A stretch of 6,034 bases of DNA from Candidatus Gracilibacteria bacterium CG2_30_37_12 (GCA_001873165.1 MNYO01000111.1:1-6034), one strand, 5' to 3'; numbered from the stretch's first letter, positions 1 through 5,763 are shown. Program-made: numbers and translations. The notes: generated by a model not told the origin, from the letters alone.

Positions 1-14
1 CGATGAAGTATAAA

Positions 15-617
15 TTATAGTTTTAGAGCGGCATCAATCATTCCGAAAAACTCTTCCTTAGATTTAAACTTCATAATAGTACCATTCAAATAAACGGAAG
101 GAGTTCCTTCCAGTCCTTTTGCTTCGCCTTCTTGTTTCTCTTTGGCAAGTTGTTTTTTATACCATCCTTCATCCAGACTTTTTTGCATCTCTATTGGATC
201 GAGTCAGACTTTTTTCCCAAGAGCCACACGTTCCGAGTCTGTTACGATATCACCTTTTTTTTGGTCTTCCAAGGCATACATTTCCAGACTAAATTCCCAG
301 TATTTCCCTTGAGATAATGCATAAAGCCCAGAAAGTGCATCATGCTCCGCATTCTTGTGTTGTAAGAGTGGGAAATTCTTATATGTTACTGTGATTTTAC
401 TGGTTTTCACATAATTTTCATACAAGTCTTTTCCGATTGTTTTCTCGAAATAAATACAGGCAGGACATTCATAATCTGCAAAAACAGTCAACTCCACTTT
501 GCTGGATGGAGCTCCAAAAACTGCACTTTCGATATTTTTAGAAACTTGAGGAATATTTTCAGTACCACAAGAGATGAGAAGAATTGGAAGAAGAACCAGA
601 AGGAAAATTTTTTTCAT
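15..617 (-). CDS. DsbA/BdbD-like thiol-disulfide oxidoreductase lipoprotein (one UGA-Gly codon)
   Basis: Read with UGA as glycine this is a 200-residue extracytoplasmic thioredoxin-fold protein of the DsbA/Thioredoxin_4 type, expected to oxidise or isomerise protein thiols outside the membrane. Residues 1-17 form a lipoprotein signal: two lysines, a hydrophobic run, then the lipobox LISC with Cys17 as the lipidated residue. The redox motif CPAC is at 51-54, after the strand [10 protein letters not shown], and the cis-proline loop GTPSVYLNG has its proline at 173. The only in-frame TGA is codon 138 (204-206). It falls in KKVGLDP, matching the LGLD segment seen in this family, so it reads as glycine and the gene is not broken. 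The true stop is TAA at 15-17. The ATG at 617 directly precedes the signal peptide. The gene is divergent from sodB. The family call is firm; the exact partner proteins are unknown. Confidence 0.9.
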
Positions 618-645
618 AGAGAAAAATAAAGAGGTATACGAGGGA

Positions 646-673
646 AATATACGAATAATAGCGAAATTTGCAA
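646..673 (-). promoter_or_regulatory. Candidate promoter of the DsbA-like gene
   Basis: On the minus strand, TTGCAA (668-673) and TATATT (646-651) are separated by 16 bp and resemble sigma-70 -35 and -10 boxes. The -10 lies 28 nt before the ATG at 617, close to the 26-27 nt seen for other genes here. The leader has no AGGAGG-like motif. The call is by pattern only. Confidence 0.4.
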
Positions 674-683
674 AATATTTTGC
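670..683. promoter_or_regulatory. 14-bp perfect palindrome in the divergent dsbA-like/sodB intergenic region
   Basis: GCAAAATATTTTGC is its own reverse complement. It overlaps the predicted -35 box of the DsbA-like gene and lies about 80 bp before sodB. Such a site could be an operator for a dimeric regulator, but no known operator consensus was recognised and the AT-rich background makes chance palindromes more likely. Confidence 0.3.
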
Positions 684-713
684 TTTTTGCGAGGTATCAC
701 ATAGAATAACCCG

Positions 714-738
714 TTATATTTTTAACAAAAAATATAAT
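714..738 (+). promoter_or_regulatory. sodB -10 box overlapped by a 10-bp inverted repeat
   Basis: A perfect TATAAT box (733-738) lies 27 nt before the sodB ATG; no good -35 hexamer stands 16-18 bp upstream. The inverted repeat TTATATTTTT (714-723) and AAAAATATAA (728-737), with loop AACA, covers the -10 box. It could be an operator or simply AT-rich sequence. The predicted leader is about 20 nt and lacks a Shine-Dalgarno motif. Confidence 0.45.
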
Positions 739-765
739 CCTTTAATTTCTTATTTTCCACTTTCT

Positions 766-1353
766 ATGATTCATACACTTCCGATACTTTCCTATGCTCT
801 TGATGGACTTGAACCTTATATTTCCAAAGAAACTCTGGAACATCATTATGGAAAACATCATAAAGCCTATGTAGATAATTTGAATAATCTCATTCCTGGA
901 ACGGAGTTTGAAAATAAAACACTTGAAGAAATTATAGAAACTGCACCTGCTGGACCTATTTTTAATAATGCTGCTCAGGTTTGGAATCATACATTTTATT
1001 GGGAAAGTCTCACGCCACAAGGAAATATAATAGAAGGAATGAATATTGGGGAACTTATTCTCGAACAATGGGATTCTCTTGAGACTTTTAAAAAAGCATT
1101 CAATGATGTAGCTATGAAAACTTTTGGATCTGGATGGGCTTGGCTCGTGAAAAAACCAGATGGATCACTCGACATCGTTTCTACATCCAATGCTGGAACA
1201 CCACTTACAACCGACAATACCCCTCTTCTTACCTGTGATGTTTGGGAACACGCCTACTACATCGACTATAGAAATCGCCGCGCAGAATACCTCGAAAAAT
1301 TCTGGAATCTCGTAGATTGGGAAAAAGTAGAAGAGCGATATAATGGAATATAA
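766..1353 (+). CDS. sodB: Iron superoxide dismutase
   Basis: This 195-residue cytosolic enzyme dismutates superoxide to oxygen and hydrogen peroxide. The start at 766 gives the usual beginning [17 protein letters not shown]; the frame is open further upstream, but that stretch has no SOD homology and contains the promoter. Metal ligands are visible at the family positions: His27 in EHHYGKHH, His75 in WNHTFYW, and Asp158 and His162 in DVWEHAYY. Gln71 in [10 protein letters not shown] and the segment [12 protein letters not shown] are hallmarks of the Fe type rather than the Mn type. From memory, the protein is strikingly close to Escherichia coli SodB over its whole length. It contains no UGA codon although it has over a dozen glycines, unlike most neighbours. 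It ends with TAA just before a strong hairpin terminator. There is no signal peptide. Confidence 0.97.
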   Translation: MIHTLPILSYALDGLEPYISKETLEHHYGKHHKAYVDNLNNLIPGTEFENKTLEEIIETAPAGPIFNNAAQVWNHTFYWESLTPQGNIIEGMNIGELILEQWDSLETFKKAFNDVAMKTFGSGWAWLVKKPDGSLDIVSTSNAGTPLTTDNTPLLTCDVWEHAYYIDYRNRRAEYLEKFWNLVDWEKVEERYNGI

Positions 1354-1371
1354 TCATCAAAAATAGACACT

Positions 1372-1401
1372 AAAAAAGAGATTCGTATGAATCTCTTTTT
1401 T
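1372..1401. terminator. Bidirectional intrinsic terminator between sodB and csp
   Basis: A perfect 13-bp stem (1372-1384 paired with 1389-1401) closes a GTAT loop. The GAGATTC/GAATCTC core is flanked by six A on one side and six T on the other, so it gives a hairpin plus U-tract on either strand. It sits 18 bp after the sodB stop and 19 bp after the convergent csp stop, so it probably ends both transcripts. Confidence 0.88.
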
Positions 1402-1420
1402 ATATTTTCAATAAAGAAAA

Positions 1421-1636
1421 TTACATAGCTTGAATTTCAGCAACATCAACAGCCATAGGACCTTTTTGTCCATCTTGAACTTCGAAAGAAACTTCCATTC
1501 CTTCTTGAAGCATGTTAAAACCGTCAACCTTGTCTACACATCCAGAGAAGTGAAAGAAAAGATCCTTTCCTCCATCAGCTGGAGTAATAAATCCAAAACC
1601 TTGTTGATCCTTCTTTACTTTAATAATACCATTCAT
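1421..1636 (-). CDS. csp: Cold-shock domain protein (CspA family)
   Basis: This 71-residue single cold-shock domain is a small OB-fold protein that binds single-stranded RNA or DNA and acts as an RNA chaperone in the cytoplasm. RNP1 is visible as QGFGFI (12-17) and RNP2 as LFFHFS (26-31). The C-terminal part has QKGPMAVDV, matching the usual KGPxAxxV strand. The start at 1636 gives the standard MNGxIK opening; upstream in-frame starts would add a non-homologous segment running through the promoter. The KWF aromatic signature usually found before RNP1 is replaced by KVKKD, so one nucleic-acid-facing aromatic is missing. There is no UGA codon; the stop is TAA. The predicted leader is only about 16 nt, so there is no long cspA-type thermosensor leader. 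Confidence 0.95.
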   Translation of the reverse strand: MNGIIKVKKDQQGFGFITPADGGKDLFFHFSGCVDKVDGFNMLQEGMEVSFEVQDGQKGPMAVDVAEIQAM

Positions 1637-1658
1637 AAAAAAAAATAATAAAAAAATA

Positions 1659-1667
1659 TAAATACCA
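1659..1667 (-). promoter_or_regulatory. Candidate extended -10 promoter of csp
   Basis: The minus strand reads TGG-TATTTA, an extended -10 (TGn plus hexamer), 22 nt before the csp ATG; no clear -35 box is seen. The leader is nearly all A and T without a Shine-Dalgarno motif. Pattern evidence only. Confidence 0.35.
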
Positions 1668-1714
1668 TGTAGGGGGGTGAACATTCTAACAAACTTCTGC
1701 TTCCTTACACTTGT

Positions 1715-1729
1715 CCCATATTGTATGGG
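1715..1729. other. Small inverted repeat upstream of csp
   Basis: CCCATA and TATGGG form a 6-bp stem around TTG, about 50 bp upstream of the predicted csp -10 box. It has no T-tract on either side in the right polarity, so it is not an obvious terminator. It might be an upstream regulatory site for csp, but nothing more can be said. The remaining gap back to the preceding gene's stop (1730-1777) is low-complexity A/T and G-run sequence without visible genes. Confidence 0.25.
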
Positions 1730-1777
1730 AAAAAATAATAAATGCAAAAAGAAATTCGAAAAACAAAAAAATGGGGG

Positions 1778-2114
1778 TTATGCTGGGAAATAAGCACATT
1801 CTGATTCATCACGAGGCATTCATATTACTGAAACAAATACATCTTCATCTTTTTTTATAATTTGTAGATAAAGACTTTGTGTATGTAAATATATCTCCAA
1901 TGCTCATGGCGTACTATATACAAAATTACGTTGATCTATCGCTGGAATTTGAACATCTAAATGCTCGAAAAAAGTAACGATTCTTTGTTGTATATTGGAA
2001 GCTAATTCTGTCACTAGTAATGGTTTTTTTATCCTCAGACATATTTGCAAGATATGTAAGACATCATTTTTCTTTTGTTGTCAATCTAAGTTCCGGAAGT
2101 TTTCAAGAAATCAT
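1778..2114 (-). CDS. Unrecognised small protein gene, apparent -1 frameshift at an A-run
   Basis: The product is not recognised. From ATG 2114 the first frame gives MISGKLPELRLTTKEK. It then needs a -1 shift in the five-A run at 2067-2071, just before an in-frame TGA, to enter a frame that stays open to TAA at 1778-1780 if UGA is glycine. The joined product would be about 112 residues, with a charged N-terminus and a middle of alternating hydrophobic and polar residues (VTELASNIQQRIVTFFEHL). It has no clear membrane segment or signal peptide. The downstream frame alone is open from 2125 but has no ATG near its start. In-frame TGA codons give STPGALE and VIGMPRD. A promoter-like TTGCAA/TATACT pair sits the right distance before ATG 2114, which supports that start. 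It lies 64 bp after murC. It could be a real frameshifted gene, a decaying gene, or a chance open frame. Confidence 0.45.
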
Positions 2115-2146
2115 ACTACACAATATTAAAAAATAATGTGTAGTAT
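2113..2146. repeat. 10-bp inverted repeat overlapping promoter and start of the unknown gene
   Basis: ATACTACACA (2113-2122) and TGTGTAGTAT (2137-2146) flank a 14-nt A/T loop. On the minus strand the upstream arm contains the candidate -10 TATACT and the downstream arm overlaps the ATG. It resembles the hairpin before the transposase at 5784-5815. It has no T-tract, so it is a poor terminator for murC; an operator or a hairpin controlling translation is more plausible. Confidence 0.5.
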
Positions 2147-2171
2147 ATAACTACTTCTCTCATCTTTGCAA
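2142..2171 (-). promoter_or_regulatory. Candidate promoter of the unknown gene
   Basis: TTGCAA (2166-2171) and TATACT (2142-2147) on the minus strand are 18 bp apart, and the -10 ends 27 nt before the ATG at 2114. The distance matches other promoters in this window. The last codon of murC is a few bases upstream. Confidence 0.35.
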
Positions 2172-2178
2172 ATGTTTT

Positions 2179-3543
2179 TTATATAATCTCGTATCGAAGT
2201 GTATCGATATCCCCTGCTCATAAGAGTAAAATAATACTCGAATTTGGATTTTCTCTATCGTATTTTTGAATACTCTCGAGAGTATTTCTGAGCCCATTTC
2301 CATTTTGGATAAATGAATATCGGTTTTTGAGAGTCTCCACAAATCGCTCCGTGGTCATATAAGCAACATCTTCATCACTATCTCGAGAAAAGTAAATATC
2401 TGGGATAATGAGCGAATCTACCGCATCAAAAGCGATTTCAAAATCATGGAGCAATTCGCGTGTTCTCGAATGCTGATGTGGTTGAAAAATCACAAAAAGC
2501 TTCTTGTGCGCATATTTTTCAGCAATTGCATCAAGAGTCAAGTGAATCTCCGTCGGATGATGCCCATAATCGGACATTAAAATATTTCCATTTTTGGTCG
2601 TTCGAATAATCTCCGAACGTCTCCAGCAACCCGTATAGGATTCCAATTTTTTTATAATATAGGTTGTATCGAGTTTGAGAATTTCCCCTACCACAAAAGC
2701 GAGTTTTGCATCAAAAAGAAGGTGATCACCCGGAACTTGTAGATTCATCGGAGGAAAAAGAACAAACCCTTCCTCCCCTCGCCCTTTGGGAGAGGCTCCC
2801 CGAAGGGCAGTGGGGGTGAGGGAATTATAATATCCTTTGTGATTTACTCGAATCGGTTTGGCTTTTGTTTGTGAAAAATCAAGTTTTTGAGCATTTTCAT
2901 TGTCCATATCATAAATCACATATCCGCTCGTTTGATTGATAAGCGATTGGAAAGCGGAAATATAATCTTCTAAATCTCGGTAATAATCAAGATGATCAAG
3001 GTCAATATTGGTAATAACCGTGATAAATGGATGATATGCGAGAAACGCTCTTTTATATTCACAAGCCTCGATAGTAAAATATGGAGAATCCTCAAAATAA
3101 AAATTGGAATTATTAAGTTGTGGCACTTTTGTGCCAACCACTACAGAACTTCCTACTTTTGAACCAGCAAGTATAACCCCCAGCATCGCTGTTGTTGTTG
3201 ACTTCCCGTGAGTTCCTGTAATGGCGATACATTTTTTTATATTTACTATCTCTGCCAATGCTTCTGGATAAGTAAGTGTTTTTATGCCAAGAGATTTTGC
3301 GCGTAGAACTTCTGGATGATTTATATGAGCATTGGAATAAATTACCATATCTGAATCGATAGGGAGATTATTTTCATCCACTCAGATAGTTGTATTAATT
3401 CCTTCCTTTCTCAAAGATTTGATACTTTCATCCTCCTGCCAGTCTGAAGCGGTGATAATATTTCCGAATTTCTTATAATACCGAGCAAGTGCAGATATTC
3501 CAATACCAGCAACTCCGACGAAATGATAGTGTTTTTGAGTCAT
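2179..3543 (-). CDS. murC: UDP-N-acetylmuramate-L-alanine ligase (MurC), two UGA-Gly codons
   Basis: This 454-residue cytoplasmic ligase adds L-alanine to UDP-MurNAc using ATP, the first peptide step of peptidoglycan synthesis. The N-terminal dinucleotide-type loop is GVAGIGISALA (10-20). The P-loop is GTHGKSTTTAM (110-120), the central-domain motifs are TNIDLDHLDYY (178-188) and CWRRSE, and the C-terminal domain has DYGHHPTEI (325-333) and FQPHQHSRT (353-361). EACEY (159-163) replaces the more usual EADE. In-frame TGA at codon 54 falls in TTIGVDENNL, equivalent to the IGH loop, and at codon 442 in GAGDI, a conserved C-terminal motif. Without UGA = Gly both ends would be lost. The start at 3543 directly precedes the nucleotide-binding strand. 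Residues about 241-259 are a non-family insertion encoded by a GC-rich repeat. The related ligase Mpl is possible, but the overall motifs and length favour MurC. Confidence 0.93.
2767..2822 (-). repeat. GC-rich palindromic repeat inserted in frame within murC
   Basis: This 56-bp stretch is far richer in G and C than the rest of murC and encodes SLTPTALRGASPKGRGEEG. It contains an imperfect hairpin: GCCCTTCGGGGAG faces CTCTCCCAAAGGGC on the minus strand, and outer CCCTCACCCC faces GGCGAGGGG. From memory it resembles a CCCTCACCCC...CTCTCCC...GAGGGG small repeat dispersed in many environmental bacterial genomes. It lies between two strands of the central domain, just before the conserved VPGDH motif, where family members normally have a short turn, so the ligase may tolerate it. 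It keeps the frame and adds no stop. Confidence 0.75.
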
Positions 3544-3611
3544 AAATAATGAAAAAATGATTAAGTATCTAAATTCGAGATTTTAAGAACGAAAACTATT
3601 AATATTTTATC

Positions 3612-3742
3612 AAGTGAAAAGAATTTTTTTTCGATGTCGAAACAGTCTTGGTAAATAAGAAGATGCTTACTGGCTTTGTTTTCAGACGAGAAAAAATATT
3701 CTTTTCACTTTTCTTGAACTTATAAAAGTTTTGGCTACAAAA
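3612..3742 (-). repeat. Structured intergenic element, copy B (ftsX-murC gap)
   Basis: AAGTGAAAAGAA (3612-3623) pairs perfectly with TTCTTTTCACTT (3699-3710), and the pairing continues through T-rich/A-rich tracts. The core has AGTC, ATAAG, TGC and then GACGAG on the plus strand. Beyond the arm is a mini-hairpin TTTTG-GCTA-CAAAA (3729-3742). The same order of motifs occurs in the nth-ftsX gap with different arm sequences. The element starts about 20 bp after the ftsX stop and ends about 70 bp before the murC start. It could be a terminator/leader structure, a structured RNA or a mobile hairpin element. No coding potential is evident. Confidence 0.5.
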
Positions 3743-3762
3743 ATATAAAATCAATCCCCTTC

Positions 3763-4680
3763 TTACGATATATTTTCTTTCCCAATAAATCGACGAGATG
3801 AGAGAAATCCTGAGAGGAATCCAACGAGGAGGATAATGCAAAATTCTAGCAAAAACATCTGGCTATACATCGCAAAGAAATTATCGATAAACACGGGGAA
3901 ATCCGTGATAAGCGAGAAGTTAATATTCTTCACGATGAGAGAAAATATAGAAGTCCCGATGATATATGCGAGTCCAGTATATAGAATCCCTTGAATAGCA
4001 AAAGGTCCATATATAAAGAGATTATCCCCTCCCACAAGACGAATTATTTTGATCTCATCGCGATAGAAAAACACGAAATTTCCGATACTATTGTAGATGA
4101 TAATGAACACTGCGAAGAGGAAAAATCCGATGATTCCATAGATACCATATTGCACAGAGAGGAGGATATTTATCAGTCCCTGGATTCTCTGATATTGCGC
4201 GTTATAATCCGTCAAAGACTTCTTGGATTTCTCTTCATCATACTGGATAATCCCCGTGTATCGTTTCACGACAGCATCGATATTTGGGTATTCTCCAAGT
4301 GGGATATTTTTGATGACAATCGAGGACGGAAGTGGGTTTTCTTTGTCTCACTCGATGACACGCGAAAGTTCTGGATCTCGTTTCTGGAGGATTGCAAATG
4401 CTTCTTCACGGGAAATATATTGTATCTGAACCGATGAACTCGCCTGCTTGAGGGCCGAGATACATTCGATTACCTCCGAATTATCCCCATCGTATCCCGC
4501 TTTCAAATTCAAAGATATACTCATTCGATCGTTAATATTGGACGTGATAGAGGAAGTAACATATTCCACGAAGAAAAGCACACTAATAAAGAAAACTAGC
4601 AGAGAAATAACCAGAATCGACGAAAACGACAAAAACGGATTTCGAATCGTATTCTTGAGAGCGTATTTCAGGATGTGCAT
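3763..4680 (-). CDS. ftsX: Cell division protein FtsX, ABC-type permease (one UGA-Gly codon)
   Basis: This 305-residue integral membrane protein normally pairs with the ATPase FtsE to activate peptidoglycan hydrolases at the division site or along the wall. The N-terminus LKYALKNTIRNPFLSFSSIL is typical of FtsX. TM1 is about 18-40, followed by an extracytoplasmic domain with ENPLPSSIVIKNIP (about 114-127), the FtsX LPxS signature. TM2 (about 178-199), TM3 (226-250) and TM4 (276-294) follow. Between TM2 and TM3 lies YRDEIKIIRLVGGDNLFIYGPF, the conserved FtsX-family segment. The single in-frame TGA is codon 111 (4348-4350), in SRVIEGDKENPLP just before the LPxS motif; it reads as glycine. The length is normal for the family. 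The stop is TAA. ftsE is not adjacent: nth lies upstream and murC downstream. Confidence 0.93.
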
Positions 4681-4706
4681 AGGAAATGGAGAATTGAAAA
4701 TGTAGA

Positions 4707-4712
4707 ATAATA
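4707..4712 (-). promoter_or_regulatory. Candidate -10 box of ftsX
   Basis: TATTAT on the minus strand ends 26 nt before the ftsX ATG, matching the distance seen for nth and sodB. No convincing -35 hexamer is visible. The leader (TTCTCCATTTCC before ATG) is pyrimidine-rich and lacks a Shine-Dalgarno motif. Confidence 0.35.
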
Positions 4713-4755
4713 GTCTTTAAATTTTTTAAAAATGACGAATATCTCTCATCTGGAT

Positions 4756-4861
4756 TTTCAAGGACAAAACTGCCTGAGTCCGATGATAAGTAGTTTGCAT
4801 AGTTGCTACCCGACGAGTTTTTTGTCCTTGAAAGCTTTTGGTACTTTTAGCTATAAAAGTA
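4756..4861 (-). repeat. Structured intergenic element, copy A (nth-ftsX gap)
   Basis: TTTCAAGGACAAAA (4756-4769) and TTTTGTCCTTGAAA (4820-4833) form a perfect 14-bp inverted repeat around a 50-nt core. The core carries AGTC, ATAAG, TGC and, just before the second arm, GACGAG. A second hairpin TACTTTTA-GCTA-TAAAAGTA (4842-4861) follows. The core motifs and the GCTA mini-hairpin recur in the same order in the ftsX-murC gap. The arms are different in sequence but again complementary. With the repeat at 4894-4968 and the ftsX promoter, it accounts for most of the 300-bp gap. Confidence 0.5.
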
Positions 4862-4893
4862 TAAAATATCTTTTCTGAAAGTTCTTAAAAAGA

Positions 4894-4968
4894 GGAAGAT
4901 TGCCACAAATATTTGAAACAGTTTTGCAATGTCTAGAAATTTTGTGGTCAAATATTCTCGCAATGACA
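4894..4968 (-). repeat. Dispersed-repeat-like hairpin, ends GTCATTGCGAG and GTGGCAATCTTCC
   Basis: On the minus strand the element begins TGTCATTGCGAG and ends GTGGCAATCTTCC. ATTGC pairs with GCAAT, and AATATTTGA pairs with TCAAATATT, around a loop of about 30 nt. CCACAAA/TTTGTGG is an alternative stem. From memory the ends match a small palindromic repeat (CATTGCGAG...GGCAATC) found dispersed between genes in Rickettsiales and many environmental bacteria. It lies 12 bp after the nth stop and could fold in the nth 3' end. Confidence 0.55.
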
Positions 4969-4980
4969 ATATAGAGAAGA

Positions 4981-5637
4981 CTATATAGATTTCCTCTCAG
5001 AAATCAACCCTTTCAAGTCATAATCACACATTTCCCGAATCGGACAACTCTCGCACTTGGGTTTGCGTGCTATACAATGATATCGTCCGAAGAGTACCAG
5101 CGGATGATGAATAGTCAATTTTTGCTCATAATTCAGCTTTTTTTCGATAATTTTATCCGTCTCTTCGGGTGTTTTAGTTCGAACGATTCCAATGCAGTTC
5201 ATAACTCGGTGCACATGCGTATCAACTCCGACATATGGCGCATCATAAAGAACCGCCAGCACTACTTTTGCGGTCTTGATACCAACTCATGGGAGTGACT
5301 GAATAGTTTGCAAATCGTTTGGGATAATTCCTCCGAAATCTCTGGCAAGTTTCTCGCCAGATTTCCAAATAAATTTCGCTTTGTTTTTATAGAAATTCAC
5401 CGTGGAAACCATTTTCTCAACTTCTGCGAGTGAGAGTTTCGCCATATCCTCCGCTTCACGAACACGAGCAAAAAGTGATGGGGTGGTTTTATTGACCTGT
5501 TTATCCGTCGTCTGAGCCGAGAGAATAACCGCGATGAGGAATTGGAAAGCAGTCTCGTAATCAAGCTCGGTTCGTATATCTGGGTACATTCGAGCGATTT
5601 CCGTGAGGATGTGAGAAATTTGGGATTTGGTTTTCAT
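4981..5637 (-). CDS. nth: Endonuclease III (one UGA-Gly codon)
   Basis: This 218-residue bifunctional DNA glycosylase/AP lyase of base-excision repair removes oxidised pyrimidines. After the N-terminal helices (LIAVILSAQTTDKQVN, the family's LSAQT segment) comes the helix-hairpin-helix LPGVGIKTAKVVL. Its first glycine, codon 117 (5287-5289), is TGA, the clearest case of UGA = Gly in the window. Lys121 is the catalytic lysine and Asp139 in GVDTHVHRV the catalytic aspartate. The C-terminus has the [4Fe-4S] pattern C-x6-C-x2-C-x5-C at Cys188, 195, 198 and 204. All key residues are present and the length is normal, so the gene is intact once read in code 25. It ends in TAG, showing that TAG remains a stop. 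The start at 5637 fits the family N-terminus and follows a good promoter; there is no Shine-Dalgarno motif. Confidence 0.97.
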
Positions 5638-5663
5638 AGGAATATTTTTGTAAAAGTGAAAAG

Positions 5664-5691
5664 ATTATAAGAAATGTGGAGATTTCAGCAA
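5664..5691 (-). promoter_or_regulatory. Promoter of nth
   Basis: On the minus strand TTGCTG (5686-5691) and a perfect TATAAT (5664-5669) are 16 bp apart. The -10 ends 26 nt before the ATG, which implies a leader of about 20 nt without a Shine-Dalgarno motif. This is the best sigma-70-type promoter in the window. Confidence 0.6.
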
Positions 5692-5713
5692 ATAAAAAGA
5701 GATTTGCTTTTTT
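5687..5713 (+). terminator. Possible intrinsic terminator on the plus strand
   Basis: AGCAAAT (5687-5693) and ATTTGCT (5702-5708) form a 7-bp stem with an 8-nt loop, followed by a run of six T. It has the polarity of a plus-strand terminator, yet no plus-strand gene ends here; upstream is only the antisense of nth. It overlaps the nth -35 box, so it may instead be an operator, or it may block antisense transcription toward the transposase. Confidence 0.35.
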
Positions 5714-5763
5714 GAGAGGATGTGTATACTCGGAGGTGCCAAAATATTGTATTTAAATTAGAC

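Noticed and set aside
574..765. N-terminal extension of SodB from ATG 574
   Set aside because: It would overlap the divergent gene and the promoter region and adds residues with no SOD similarity.
742..1068. 108-codon open frame antisense to sodB
   Set aside because: It is fully antisense to a clear enzyme gene and shows no recognisable protein features.
1709..1717. ACTTGTCCC shared with 5762-5770, as a matching terminal repeat of an IS fragment
   Set aside because: A 9-base match is expected many times by chance in 6 kb, and no matching inverse copy bounds the region near 2150.
1637..1747. Longer cold-shock protein starting at 1747
   Set aside because: The extra residues are translated promoter and A/T-rich leader sequence; the cold-shock domain starts at 1636.
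3599..3841. 80-codon minus-strand open frame across the ftsX end and the ftsX-murC gap
   Set aside because: It overlaps ftsX in another frame and the rest is the inverted-repeat element; there is no protein-like pattern.
204..5289. The split frames of dsbA-like, murC, ftsX and nth as pseudogenes
   Set aside because: Each break is a single in-frame TGA with no shift, all motifs continue on both sides, and the TGA fits a glycine.
5287..5289. UGA as tryptophan (code 4) or selenocysteine
   Set aside because: The family residues are glycine (LPGVG, GAGDI), not Trp or Cys, and Trp is encoded by TGG throughout.
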